This document shows, piece after piece, positions 8,252 to 16,078 of a stretch of 47,953 nt of DNA. The notes beneath the pieces were generated by a model. It ran no database searches. It was not told the origin of the DNA and saw only the letters and a list, made by a program, of their open reading frames with translations. The stretch is from positions 1-47,953 of the forward strand of contig JAHFRC010000005.1 in the NCBI GenBank assembly GCA_023259015.1. The letters are read 5' to 3'. Made by a program: the position numbers and the translations under genes. The stretch comes from Nitrosomonadales bacterium (GTDB taxonomy: Bacteria > Pseudomonadota > Gammaproteobacteria > Burkholderiales > Gallionellaceae). Within the stretch, counting starts at the first letter, position 1. Each line of letters begins with the position of its first letter.

Positions 8252-9673
8252 ATGTCGAAGTCGGCAGCAGATGTTGTAAAGTTACTCAAAGACAACGAGG
8301 TCAAATTTGTTGACCTGCGTTTTACCGATACCCGCGGCAAGGAGCAGCACGTTTCCATTCCCGCGCATGTGGTGACGGATAGCGATGACTGGTTCGAGAA
8401 CGGCCACGCCTTCGATGGCTCTTCAATCGCCGGCTGGAAAGGCATACAGGCATCCGACATGCTGCTGATGGCCGACCCCGATTCCGCCTTCATCGACCCG
8501 TTCATGGACGAGACCACGCTGGTGATGAGCTGCGACGTGATCGAGCCTTCCGACGGCAAGGGTTACGACCGCGACCCGCGCTCCATCGCCAAGCGCGCCG
8601 AAGCCTACCTGAAGAGCAGCGGCCTGGGCGATGCGGCCTACTTCGGCCCGGAGCCGGAATTCTTCATTTTCGATTCGGTAAACTGGCAAGTGGACATGTC
8701 CGGCTGCTTTTGCAAGGTGCATTCCGAAGAAGCCGCATGGGCTTCCGCCGAAAAATTCGAGGGCGGCAACACCGGACACCGCCCCACCGTCAAAGGCGGT
8801 TACTTCCCTGTTCCCCCGGTCGATTCGCTGCAAGACATCCGCTCTGCCATGGTGCTGGCGCTGGAAGAAATCGGTGTTCCCGTCGAAGTGCACCACCACG
8901 AAGTGGCCACTGCCGGACAGTGCGAGATCGGCACCAAGTTCAACACACTGGTGAAGCGCGCCGACATGACACAGAAACTGAAATATGTCGTGCACAACGT
9001 TGCGCACCAGTACGGCAAAACTGCGACATTCATGCCCAAGCCTATTGTCGGCGACAACGGCTCCGGCATGCACGTACATCAATCCATCTGGAAGGGCGGC
9101 AAGAACCTGTTCGCGGGTAATGGCTATGCCGGCCTGTCCGAAACTGCCTTGTACTATATCGGCGGTATCATCAAGCATGCGCGTGCATTGAACGCCATCA
9201 CCAACCCCGGCACCAACTCCTACAAGCGTCTGGTGCCCGGCTTTGAGGCTCCGGTGAAACTGGCTTACTCGTCGCGCAACCGTTCCGCCTCGATCCGCAT
9301 TCCCTTCGTGCAAAGCGACAAGGCACGCCGCATTGAAGTGCGTTTCCCGGATCCGACAACCAATCCCTATCTGGCTTTCACCGCCATGATGATGGCCGGC
9401 CTGGACGGCATACAGAACAAGATTCATCCCGGCGACCCAGCCGACAAGAACCTGTATGACCTGCCGCCGGAAGAAGATGCGAAGATACCAACCGTATGCT
9501 CCAGCCTCGAGCAAGCGCTGGAAGCGCTGGACAAGGACCGCGATTTCCTGACACGCGGCGGCGTATTCTCCAACGACTTCATCGACGCCTACATCGACCT
9601 GAAGATGGAAGAGGTAACGCGTTACCGCATGACTACGCATCCGGTCGAGTATGATATGTATTATAGTTTGTAA
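8252..9673 (+). CDS. glnA: Glutamine synthetase type I
   Basis: GlnA makes glutamine from glutamate, ammonia and ATP and is the main ammonia-assimilation enzyme. The chosen ATG at 8252 ([10 protein letters not shown]) has the ribosome-binding site AAGGGA 8 bases upstream; an upstream in-frame GTG-type start is not preferred. The 473-residue length is standard for GSI-beta. Active-site motifs include [11 protein letters not shown], the glutamate-rich [19 protein letters not shown] and NRSASIRIP. The adenylylation site is Tyr402 in NLYDLPPEE, so control by GlnE is expected. A sigma-54 promoter precedes it and a strong terminator follows. Confidence 0.98.
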   Translation: MSKSAADVVKLLKDNEVKFVDLRFTDTRGKEQHVSIPAHVVTDSDDWFENGHAFDGSSIAGWKGIQASDMLLMADPDSAFIDPFMDETTLVMSCDVIEPSDGKGYDRDPRSIAKRAEAYLKSSGLGDAAYFGPEPEFFIFDSVNWQVDMSGCFCKVHSEEAAWASAEKFEGGNTGHRPTVKGGYFPVPPVDSLQDIRSAMVLALEEIGVPVEVHHHEVATAGQCEIGTKFNTLVKRADMTQKLKYVVHNVAHQYGKTATFMPKPIVGDNGSGMHVHQSIWKGGKNLFAGNGYAGLSETALYYIGGIIKHARALNAITNPGTNSYKRLVPGFEAPVKLAYSSRNRSASIRIPFVQSDKARRIEVRFPDPTTNPYLAFTAMMMAGLDGIQNKIHPGDPADKNLYDLPPEEDAKIPTVCSSLEQALEALDKDRDFLTRGGVFSNDFIDAYIDLKMEEVTRYRMTTHPVEYDMYYSL

Positions 9674-9692
9674 TACCAGCTTTGCTTTGTAC

Positions 9693-9726
9693 AAGAAACG
9701 GGGCCGCAGGGTCCCGTTTCTTTTTT
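9693..9726 (+). terminator. Rho-independent terminator of glnA
   Basis: A perfect 10-bp stem (AAGAAACGGG / CCCGTTTCTT) with a 10-base loop runs into a six-T tract, 20 bases after the glnA stop. It separates glnA from the ntrBC genes and rules out the ATG at 9725 as the start of the next gene. Confidence 0.9.
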
Positions 9727-9781
9727 GAAATGCTTTCTGCGTTTGTCACAGCACCGGGCTTTAACCTATACTTGGCGCATC

Positions 9782-10243
9782 ATGACACTATTCAAGATAC
9801 GCTTCATGAAGCCTCCAGGCTTGTTTGTATTGCTATGCATGGCCCACATCGGCTGGGCGCAGGCCGAGATTTACAAATATATCGACGCCGACGGCCACGT
9901 GACTTATTCCAGCTCGCCGATAAAAGGAGCAAAAAAACTTAACCTGGAACCAAAGGGCGGCATGCCATCGACCGTGCGCGCGCATAATGTGGATACCAGT
10001 CCTTCCGATTTTCCCAGAGTGGATAGCAATACACAAAAAAACCGCGATGGCGCACGCCGCAAAATACTGGAAGATGAATTGGCCAATGAAGGCAAGCTGC
10101 TCGCCGAAGCACGCCAGAACCTGAAAAATGGCTATGAAAACCAGGAAGCCCCCATGAGTAAAATAAAGGAACTGCAAGAGCTGGTGATGTTGCATGAAAA
10201 AAATATAGAAGCACTCAAATCCGAGCTCGCCAATCTCAAGTGA
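9782..10243 (+). CDS. Exported DUF4124 protein with C-terminal coiled coil
   Basis: This small protein of about 153 residues has an N-terminal signal sequence (hydrophobic PGLFVLLCMAHIGWAQA, likely cleaved before EIYKY) and a DUF4124 motif, IYKYIDADGHVTYSSSP. A charged C-terminal helix from about residue 85 to the end looks like a coiled coil. DUF4124 proteins are common periplasmic proteins of unknown function. A homologue between glnA and ntrB is, in my recollection, usual in betaproteobacteria. The start is uncertain: ATG 9782 or ATG 9806 (MKPPGLF), neither with a clear ribosome-binding site. Confidence 0.75.
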   Translation: MTLFKIRFMKPPGLFVLLCMAHIGWAQAEIYKYIDADGHVTYSSSPIKGAKKLNLEPKGGMPSTVRAHNVDTSPSDFPRVDSNTQKNRDGARRKILEDELANEGKLLAEARQNLKNGYENQEAPMSKIKELQELVMLHEKNIEALKSELANLK

Positions 10244-10248
10244 CCATT

Positions 10249-10266
10249 GCCTGCCTCAGGGCAGGC
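10249..10266 (+). terminator. Hairpin between the DUF4124 gene and ntrB, weak terminator
   Basis: A 7-bp perfect stem GCCTGCC / GGCAGGC with loop TCAG begins 6 bases after the DUF4124 stop. The following bases (TGTCTGCAATTT) are only moderately T-rich, so this is either a weak terminator or an mRNA-end stabiliser. Confidence 0.45.
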
Positions 10267-10305
10267 TGTCTGCAATTTGACGCTTACATGAATTAAGAAA
10301 CACTC

Positions 10306-11346
10306 ATGCCGGACGCTTTCTTTCCCACACTGGAACATCTCGCCACGGCGGTCATGCTGCTGGATGACCAGTCACACATCGTCTACCTTAATCCCGCAGC
10401 GGAAAACCTGTTTGCTTTAAGCAGCAAAAACCTGATCGGTTATCCGGTGCAGCATGCCTTTACCCACACAGGGCAGCTCGCTGCCGCAATGCAGCAGGCG
10501 CTGGATAACAACGCCAGCTATATCGAGTATGACCTCACGCTGGGCACTTATCCGCATGGCAAGCTGCACCTGCGTTGCACTGCCACGCCGCTACTGCTGG
10601 ATAAACGCTACCTGCTGCTCGAGTTTCATCCCATGGACCGCCCGCTGAAGCTGGCGCGCGAGGAACAGATGCTCGACCAGACCCAGGCCAACCGCCTGCT
10701 GCTGCGCAACCTGGCGCATGAAATCAAGAACCCGCTGGGCGGTATCCGCGGCGCGGCGCAGTTGCTGGAACAGGAGCTGGAAAAACCCGGCTTGCGTGAG
10801 TACACCAGGGTGGTAATTCAGGAAGCTGACCGTTTGCGCTCGCTGATGGAAAAACTGCTCATACCGCAACAAGCGCCTTGTTTCAGTGCACTCAACATTC
10901 ATGAGGTGCTGGAACGTGTACGCAGCCTGATATTGGCAGAGATTCCATCCGGGCTGGTCATTCAGCGCGACTACGATGTCAGCCTGCCTCCGCTGTTCGG
11001 CGACAAGGAACAGTTGATACAGGTGATGCTCAATATCGTGCGCAATGCGGCACAGGCAATGCAGGGCCAGGGCACAATCATATTGCGCACGCGCATCGCA
11101 CGCCAGGTCACGCTGATAAAAAAACGCCACCCCATGGCGGTAATGGTGCAGGTCATCGACAATGGCCCCGGCGTGCCTGAGCATTTGCGCGACAAGATTT
11201 TTTACCCGCTGGTGTCCGGTCGCCCTGAGGGTCATGGTTTGGGGTTGACGCTGGCACAGGATTTCGTCAGCCAGCATCAGGGCGGCATCGAGTTCGACAG
11301 CGAGCCGGGGTGCACCTGCTTTACCGTGATGCTTCCGCTACAATAA
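10306..11346 (+). CDS. glnL: Nitrogen regulation sensor kinase NtrB
   Basis: NtrB is the cytoplasmic histidine kinase/phosphatase that controls NtrC in response to PII protein. The 346-residue protein has an N-terminal PAS domain (about 10-115), a dimerisation/phosphoacceptor helix with His138 in NLAHEIKNPLGGIRG, and a C-terminal ATPase domain with N box NIVRNAAQAM, G1 DNGPGVP and G2 GHGLGLTLA. There are no membrane segments, as expected. ntrC follows after 173 bases rather than overlapping, with an inverted-repeat structure in between. Confidence 0.96.
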   Translation: MPDAFFPTLEHLATAVMLLDDQSHIVYLNPAAENLFALSSKNLIGYPVQHAFTHTGQLAAAMQQALDNNASYIEYDLTLGTYPHGKLHLRCTATPLLLDKRYLLLEFHPMDRPLKLAREEQMLDQTQANRLLLRNLAHEIKNPLGGIRGAAQLLEQELEKPGLREYTRVVIQEADRLRSLMEKLLIPQQAPCFSALNIHEVLERVRSLILAEIPSGLVIQRDYDVSLPPLFGDKEQLIQVMLNIVRNAAQAMQGQGTIILRTRIARQVTLIKKRHPMAVMVQVIDNGPGVPEHLRDKIFYPLVSGRPEGHGLGLTLAQDFVSQHQGGIEFDSEPGCTCFTVMLPLQ

Positions 11347-11381
11347 CGGGCGGCCCCTGATGAACTCGAAAGAAATACCTC

Positions 11382-11501
11382 ACCACGGAGGGCACGAAGA
11401 TTTTTCGGGCAGCCGCTTGATATTGGGCGATCTCAGGCAAGATGAGCCCCGTTTTGGAAGGTTCCATTATTTTTCTTCGCGGCCTTCGTGTTCTTCGTGG
11501 T
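11382..11501. repeat. CACGAAG-type inverted repeat in the ntrB-ntrC spacer
   Basis: The 18-base arms ACCACGGAGGGCACGAAG (11382-11399) and CTTCGTGTTCTTCGTGGT (11484-11501) are complementary at 15 of 18 positions. They would fold the 173-base spacer into a long hairpin ending 19 bases before the ntrC start. The arm sequence belongs to the same dispersed family as the unit at 20-50. It could lower or uncouple ntrC expression from ntrB, but this is inference. Confidence 0.6.
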
Positions 11502-11519
11502 TAATTTACGGAATATAGG

Positions 11520-12911
11520 ATGAAACCTGTCTGGATCATAGACGATGACCGTTCCATCCGCTGGGTACTGGAAAAAGCCCTGGCGCGCGAGGGCATCGAA
11601 TACAAGAGCTTCGTTTCCGCCGCCGAAGCCGTGCAGGCGCTAACGCATGGCGCACCGCAAGTGGTCGTCAGCGATATCCGCATGCCCGGCAGTTCCGGGC
11701 TGGAACTGCTGCAAACCTTACGCGAGCGCCATCCAACCCTGCCGGTCATCATCATGACCGCCTATTCCGACCTGGAAAGCGCGGTTTCTTCATTTCAGGG
11801 AGGCGCGTTCGAATACCTGCCCAAGCCGTTCGACATCAACCATGCGGTCGAGCTGATCCGCCGTGCGCTGGAACAAAGCCAGCGCAAGAATGCCGCCCTC
11901 GAAGAAGCAGTCGCAACGCCGGATATTCTGGGCCAAGCTCCCGCGATGCAGGAAGTATTCCGCGCCATCGGCAGGCTTTCCCAATCGCAAGCCACCGTAT
12001 TGATCAACGGCGAATCCGGCACCGGCAAGGAGCTGGTTGCGCAAGCCCTGCACCGCCACAGCCCGCGCAAAAATGCGCCGTTCGTCGCCATCAACACCGC
12101 CGCCATCCCGAAAGACCTGCTCGAATCCGAATTGTTTGGCCACGAGCGCGGCGCCTTCACCGGCGCCACCGCCATGCGGCGCGGACGTTTTGAACAAGCA
12201 GAAGGCGGCACGCTGTTTCTCGACGAGATCGGTGATATGCCCGCCGAATTGCAAACCCGGTTGCTGCGCGTGTTGTCCGACAATAACTTCTACCGCGTCG
12301 GCGGCCATCAACCGGTCAAGGCCAATGTGCGCATCATCGCCGCTACCCACCAGGATATCGAAGAGCGCGTGAAGCAAGGGTTATTCCGTGAAGACCTGTT
12401 TCACCGCCTCAACGTCATCCGCTTGCGCCTGCCGCCGTTGCGCGAACGGCACGAAGACATCCCGCTGCTGGCAAAATATTTCCTGCAAAAAAATGCGCGC
12501 GAGCTCGGCGTCGAACAAAAATCCTTTAGCGATGCCGCCATTCAATACCTTGCGGCGCAGGATTTTCCCGGCAACGTGCGGCAACTGGAAAACCTGTGCC
12601 ACTGGCTCACCGTGATGACTCCATCGCGGCAAATCGAAGTTGCCGACTTTCCGCCGGAATGGCGCGAAACGCCCGCTATCTTGCCTGGAGACTGGCGCAA
12701 CGCGCTGGCGCAGCAAGCCGCTCTCGCGCTGCAGCGCGGCGACCAGAACATCCTCGACAACCTGGTGCGCCAATTCGAAAGTACGCTCATCACCCAGGCG
12801 TTGCAGTACACCGGAGGGCGCCGCATCGAAGCGGCGACACTGCTGGGCATGGGGCGCAATACGCTCACACGCAAGATTCAGGAATTGGGCTTGGAAGAAG
12901 AGGGCAAATAG
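11520..12911 (+). CDS. glnG: Nitrogen regulator NtrC, sigma-54 activator
   Basis: NtrC is the response regulator that, when phosphorylated by NtrB, activates sigma-54 promoters such as that of glnA. The 463-residue protein has a receiver domain with phospho-acceptor Asp52 (SDIRMPG), a central AAA+ domain from about 140 to 370 with Walker A GESGTGKE and the sigma-54 contact loop GAFTGA at 211-216, and a C-terminal Fis-type helix-turn-helix (RIEAATLLGMGRNTLTRKI). The length and order are standard. It is followed by a convergent gene after 56 bases. Confidence 0.97.
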   Translation: MKPVWIIDDDRSIRWVLEKALAREGIEYKSFVSAAEAVQALTHGAPQVVVSDIRMPGSSGLELLQTLRERHPTLPVIIMTAYSDLESAVSSFQGGAFEYLPKPFDINHAVELIRRALEQSQRKNAALEEAVATPDILGQAPAMQEVFRAIGRLSQSQATVLINGESGTGKELVAQALHRHSPRKNAPFVAINTAAIPKDLLESELFGHERGAFTGATAMRRGRFEQAEGGTLFLDEIGDMPAELQTRLLRVLSDNNFYRVGGHQPVKANVRIIAATHQDIEERVKQGLFREDLFHRLNVIRLRLPPLRERHEDIPLLAKYFLQKNARELGVEQKSFSDAAIQYLAAQDFPGNVRQLENLCHWLTVMTPSRQIEVADFPPEWRETPAILPGDWRNALAQQAALALQRGDQNILDNLVRQFESTLITQALQYTGGRRIEAATLLGMGRNTLTRKIQELGLEEEGK

Positions 12912-12967
12912 GGTGCGCTTGCAGTTGACGGATGCTATGAATACCATCCACACAAAGGTTGAGAGCG

Positions 12968-13798
12968 TTATTTTCTCGTGCGCCCAACCTTCTGCCACAC
13001 CCCCCTAACCGGCTCTGCCTGTGCGCTTTCGCCCGGATACGCCAACCCATACATTTCCGAGAGGGTACGCAGGATGTTGTAGTGGTTGATGCGTTGCGCA
13101 CTGGCTCCAGGCTTGACCATAGGCCCGATGAACAGGGTGGCGACGCGGTTGTCCGCCGGGCCGTTGTCCTCATCCCAAGTAAGGATGAGCAGGCTGTTGT
13201 GCGCCATCACCCATTGTGCGTAAGGTTCAATATTTTTTTCCAGCCATGCATCGCCTTGCGCCACGCTACCGTCGTGCATGTCGTTTTGCTGGTCTGGCGC
13301 CACCAGCGCCACCGTCGGTAATTTTGCAAAATCCTGCGGGAATGCGCTGAACGGCTGGTTTAGCGCCGCCAGCTTATTCCAGTTCGCCACCGGGTTATGC
13401 TTGCGCATGTATGCGCCATGGGCGCAGCCATCGAAACCGGCTTGCGGCATGGATTCGGCGTAGCTGGTAAAGCTCAGCCCTTTTTCAGCCAATGCGCCTG
13501 CAAGGTTGGCTCCGCTCAATTCCAGCGGGCAGTCATTGTTGCCGACACCGTGAGTGGAGCCGGAGAACAGGGCGAGATAGTTTGGCTGGCTGGGATGGGT
13601 GACGCCGTAGGATTGGGTGAACAGCAAGCCGCGTTTGGCAAGCGCGTTGATGTAAGGCGCAGACGGATTGCCGATGATTTGCGCGAATGATTTGTTTTCC
13701 TCGATCACGATCACGATGTGATCCGGGCGAGGCAACGATTGCGCTATTGCCGTGGCGGCATGGCATGCAAAAAGGAGCGCCAAAAAACGCAGCGTCAT
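12968..13798 (-). CDS. Secreted phosphoesterase (acid phosphatase/phospholipase C-like)
   Basis: This protein of about 276 residues belongs to the phosphoesterase family (Pfam PF04185 type, alkaline-phosphatase fold). The chosen start gives a clear signal peptide, MTLRFLALLFACHAATAIAQ; a longer reading frame upstream lacks any such feature. Family motifs are HIVIVIEENKSFAQIIG near the N terminus, THPSQPNYLALFSGS in the middle, and LTWDEDNG with nearby acidic residues near the C terminus. The substrate may be phosphomonoesters or phospholipid head groups; the sequence does not decide. It is convergent with ntrC. Confidence 0.83.
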   Translation of the reverse strand: MTLRFLALLFACHAATAIAQSLPRPDHIVIVIEENKSFAQIIGNPSAPYINALAKRGLLFTQSYGVTHPSQPNYLALFSGSTHGVGNNDCPLELSGANLAGALAEKGLSFTSYAESMPQAGFDGCAHGAYMRKHNPVANWNKLAALNQPFSAFPQDFAKLPTVALVAPDQQNDMHDGSVAQGDAWLEKNIEPYAQWVMAHNSLLILTWDEDNGPADNRVATLFIGPMVKPGASAQRINHYNILRTLSEMYGLAYPGESAQAEPVRGVWQKVGRTRK

Positions 13799-13925
13799 TC
13801 CAGGCCAATTATAAAAGAGATGGGGAGAACCCTGGAAAAATCCCGGAATTCTCCCGCATTGTAAATTAAAGGCAGGGTGTAAACTGGCCTGCTGCTGGTT
13901 CTGGCCGTGGCCCGGTTTTAATTGC

Positions 13926-14555
13926 TCACATTCCGGAAACAAATTCCGTTATTGCGTCAATTTCGGCGGGGGTCATTTTCTTGGCGACACTGCCCATCAT
14001 TCCCGCCGGGTCGTTATGGCGGTCCCCACTACGAAAATCATTCAGTTGCTTCATGAGGTAATCTTTCGTTTGCCCGCTGATTACCGGAAAGACATTATTC
14101 TGGGCATCTTTTCCATATCCGTTTTCGCCATGGCAATTGCTGCAAGCGTATACTCCGGTATCCGGATTGCCATTGTAGAAAATATCCTTGCCTGTTGCCG
14201 CCAATGCCTTGTTGGCGCCGGGTGTGCCCTTCATGCGTTTCTTGCTGGAGAAATAAGCGGCTATATCCTTCAGGTCCTGTAATTCGGTAATGCTGGCTGC
14301 CATGCCGGACATCATGGGGTCAACGCGCCTTCCGTCCTGAAAATCGCGAATTTGCCTTTCGATGTATTTTGCAAACTGCCCAGCCAGGTTAGGGAAATTG
14401 GGTGCTGCGCTAATGCCTTCTTCACCGTGACAACCCTGGCACATTGCGGACTTTTCCTTGCCTGCGTTTGGATCCCCATCTGCCGCTTGCGCCGCTCCCA
14501 TGGAAGCCATGACAACCAGCAATACGCGGATGCTAAATTTTATTCCCTTGCTCAT
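13926..14555 (-). CDS. Diheme cytochrome c4
   Basis: This 209-residue periplasmic electron carrier has a signal peptide ending at about AAQA-ADGD (residue 24) and two class-I cytochrome domains. The heme motifs are CQGCH (Cys39, Cys42, His43) and CSNCH (Cys138, Cys141, His142). Methionine ligands are likely in the MMSGMA and MMGSVAKKM stretches of each half. Cytochrome c4 typically feeds electrons to cbb3 or other terminal oxidases. A GGGG-rich ribosome-binding site precedes the ATG. It lies between xthA upstream and the phosphoesterase downstream on the same strand; neither is an obvious partner. Confidence 0.92.
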   Translation of the reverse strand: MSKGIKFSIRVLLVVMASMGAAQAADGDPNAGKEKSAMCQGCHGEEGISAAPNFPNLAGQFAKYIERQIRDFQDGRRVDPMMSGMAASITELQDLKDIAAYFSSKKRMKGTPGANKALAATGKDIFYNGNPDTGVYACSNCHGENGYGKDAQNNVFPVISGQTKDYLMKQLNDFRSGDRHNDPAGMMGSVAKKMTPAEIDAITEFVSGM

Positions 14556-14622
14556 ACTGTTTTCCCCCTGTGGTTATTTTGGGCGTATTGTTTCCCATAA
14601 CTTTTTCGCCGTCAACGCAATT

Positions 14623-15390
14623 TTAACCAACCAACTCTGCCGTCACCGGCGCATGATCGGATGGCCGTTCCAGTTTGCGCGGTGCGCGGTCAATAGAACA
14701 ACCCGTGCAAACCCGTGCCAGAGGCGCGCTGAACAAGATATGATCGATGCGCAGCCCCATGTTGCGGCGAAACGCCAGCATGCGGTAATCCCACCATGAA
14801 TAGGATTTTTCCGGCTGCTCGAACAGGCGGAAACTGTCGCGCAAACCCAGTTGCTCGAGCGCATGAAATGCCGCACGCTCCGGCGCGCTTACCAGCACAT
14901 TGCCCGCCCACGCCTGCGAGTCATACACGTCGCGGTCTTCCGGCGCGATGTTGTAGTCGCCAAGCAAGGCGAGTTCCGGATAGCGCACCAGCTCTTCTTT
15001 CAGCCACTCACGCAACGCATCCAGCCACGCCAGTTTGTAGCGGTATTTGTCTGAATCCACGCTCTGTCCGTTCGGCACATACACACACACCATGCGCACA
15101 CCCAGAACGGTCGCGGCGATCAGGCGCTTTTGTTCATCGGGAAAATTGGGCAGGCCATACCCCACATCCGTGGCCCCTGTTTTGCTGATGATGGCGACGC
15201 CATTATAGGTTTTTTGCCCGCTGAATACCGCCTGATATCCTGCCTGCTGCAATGCAACCAGGGGAAACTGGCTGTCTTCCTGCTTGGTTTCCTGCAGGCA
15301 CAGCACATCCGGCTGATTGACCGCCAGCCAGTCCAGCACATGGGGCAGGCGTACCTTGAGCGAATTGACATTCCAGGTGGCTATACGCAT
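14623..15390 (-). CDS. xthA: Exodeoxyribonuclease III
   Basis: This 255-residue member of the exonuclease III/AP endonuclease family acts in base-excision repair. Seen motifs are the N-terminal MRIATWNVNSLKVR, LCLQETKQ (metal-binding Glu), LLGDYNIAPEDRDVYD (catalytic Asp/Asn) and the C-terminal RIDHILFS and SDHAPVTAEL with the catalytic Asp-His. The length is standard. It lies 67 bases upstream of cytochrome c4. The 172 bases before its start hold no gene I can support. Confidence 0.95.
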   Translation of the reverse strand: MRIATWNVNSLKVRLPHVLDWLAVNQPDVLCLQETKQEDSQFPLVALQQAGYQAVFSGQKTYNGVAIISKTGATDVGYGLPNFPDEQKRLIAATVLGVRMVCVYVPNGQSVDSDKYRYKLAWLDALREWLKEELVRYPELALLGDYNIAPEDRDVYDSQAWAGNVLVSAPERAAFHALEQLGLRDSFRLFEQPEKSYSWWDYRMLAFRRNMGLRIDHILFSAPLARVCTGCSIDRAPRKLERPSDHAPVTAELVG

Positions 15391-15562
15391 TTTTGTCTCG
15401 GTCGGCGAAGGCTTACTGCGTCTGCTTTTCTGCTTCCTGCTTCAAAGCTTCGGCGCTCTTTGGCTACTTGCCAAAACCAAGGACAACAATCCGGCGCCGG
15501 TCTTTTTCTGCTTGCCCAAGAGCGATGTCATGACATTACCTGGCGTATTATTTCCGGATGCA

Positions 15563-16069
15563 TTATTTTTCCGTTGCCGGCTTGATCGGCTCTTGCGGAG
15601 GACGGTAGAGCAATGCCTTGGGGTAACCCGCAATATCCAGCTCGCTGTTCCACTGCTCGGCTTGAAAACCTATGAGATAGGTCTTGCCTACAGCAAGCGT
15701 GGGAGCCTGCTCGCTGCCCGAGGCTTGCTTGAAGTCATCAAGTTCTTTTTGCGTGGTCAGGGATCTTTCGGTATAGGGAATCCCACGCTGGTTAAGAAGC
15801 CCTCGCGCCATCTGGCATGGCTCGATACAGTTGATCGCCGTGTAGAGTGTGACCGGAAAATTCTGCCGCGCAAGATACGATTCATACGGCATATCTTCAC
15901 CATCCTGCACGACGGGGGTTTTCTTCTTTTCGACCTGCTCCGCCTCGGTTGCAGGCGCATCGCCATAATACACCTTGCCGGACTTGTCCACCCAGCGGTA
16001 CAGCTCACCCGCGTTGCTGGCGAAGGGCATCATCAGAAAGCAACTCAACAACAAGACGCTGTATTTCAT
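15563..16069 (-). CDS. DUF4124-glutaredoxin fusion protein, exported
   Basis: This 168-residue protein has a signal peptide (MKYSVLLLSCFLMMPFASNA), a DUF4124 motif (LYRWVDKSGKVYYGDAP, residues 23-39) and a glutaredoxin-like domain from about 70 to 150. Its redox motif is C81-IEP-C85, a CxxxC spacing rather than the classical CxxC; similar Cys-x-Glu-Pro-Cys motifs are, in my recollection, usual in this family. It is probably a periplasmic thiol-disulfide protein. It begins 9 bases after prlC on the same strand, so the two are probably co-transcribed. It is the second DUF4124 protein in the window. Confidence 0.8.
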   Translation of the reverse strand: MKYSVLLLSCFLMMPFASNAGELYRWVDKSGKVYYGDAPATEAEQVEKKKTPVVQDGEDMPYESYLARQNFPVTLYTAINCIEPCQMARGLLNQRGIPYTERSLTTQKELDDFKQASGSEQAPTLAVGKTYLIGFQAEQWNSELDIAGYPKALLYRPPQEPIKPATEK

Positions 16070-16078
16070 TTTGCCTCC

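Noticed and set aside
15442-15633. Short minus-strand frame between xthA and the DUF4124-glutaredoxin gene
   Set aside because: It overlaps the downstream end of a real gene, is short, has no family likeness, and would need a frameshift to continue into the more protein-like PKSAEALKQEAEKQTQ stretch.
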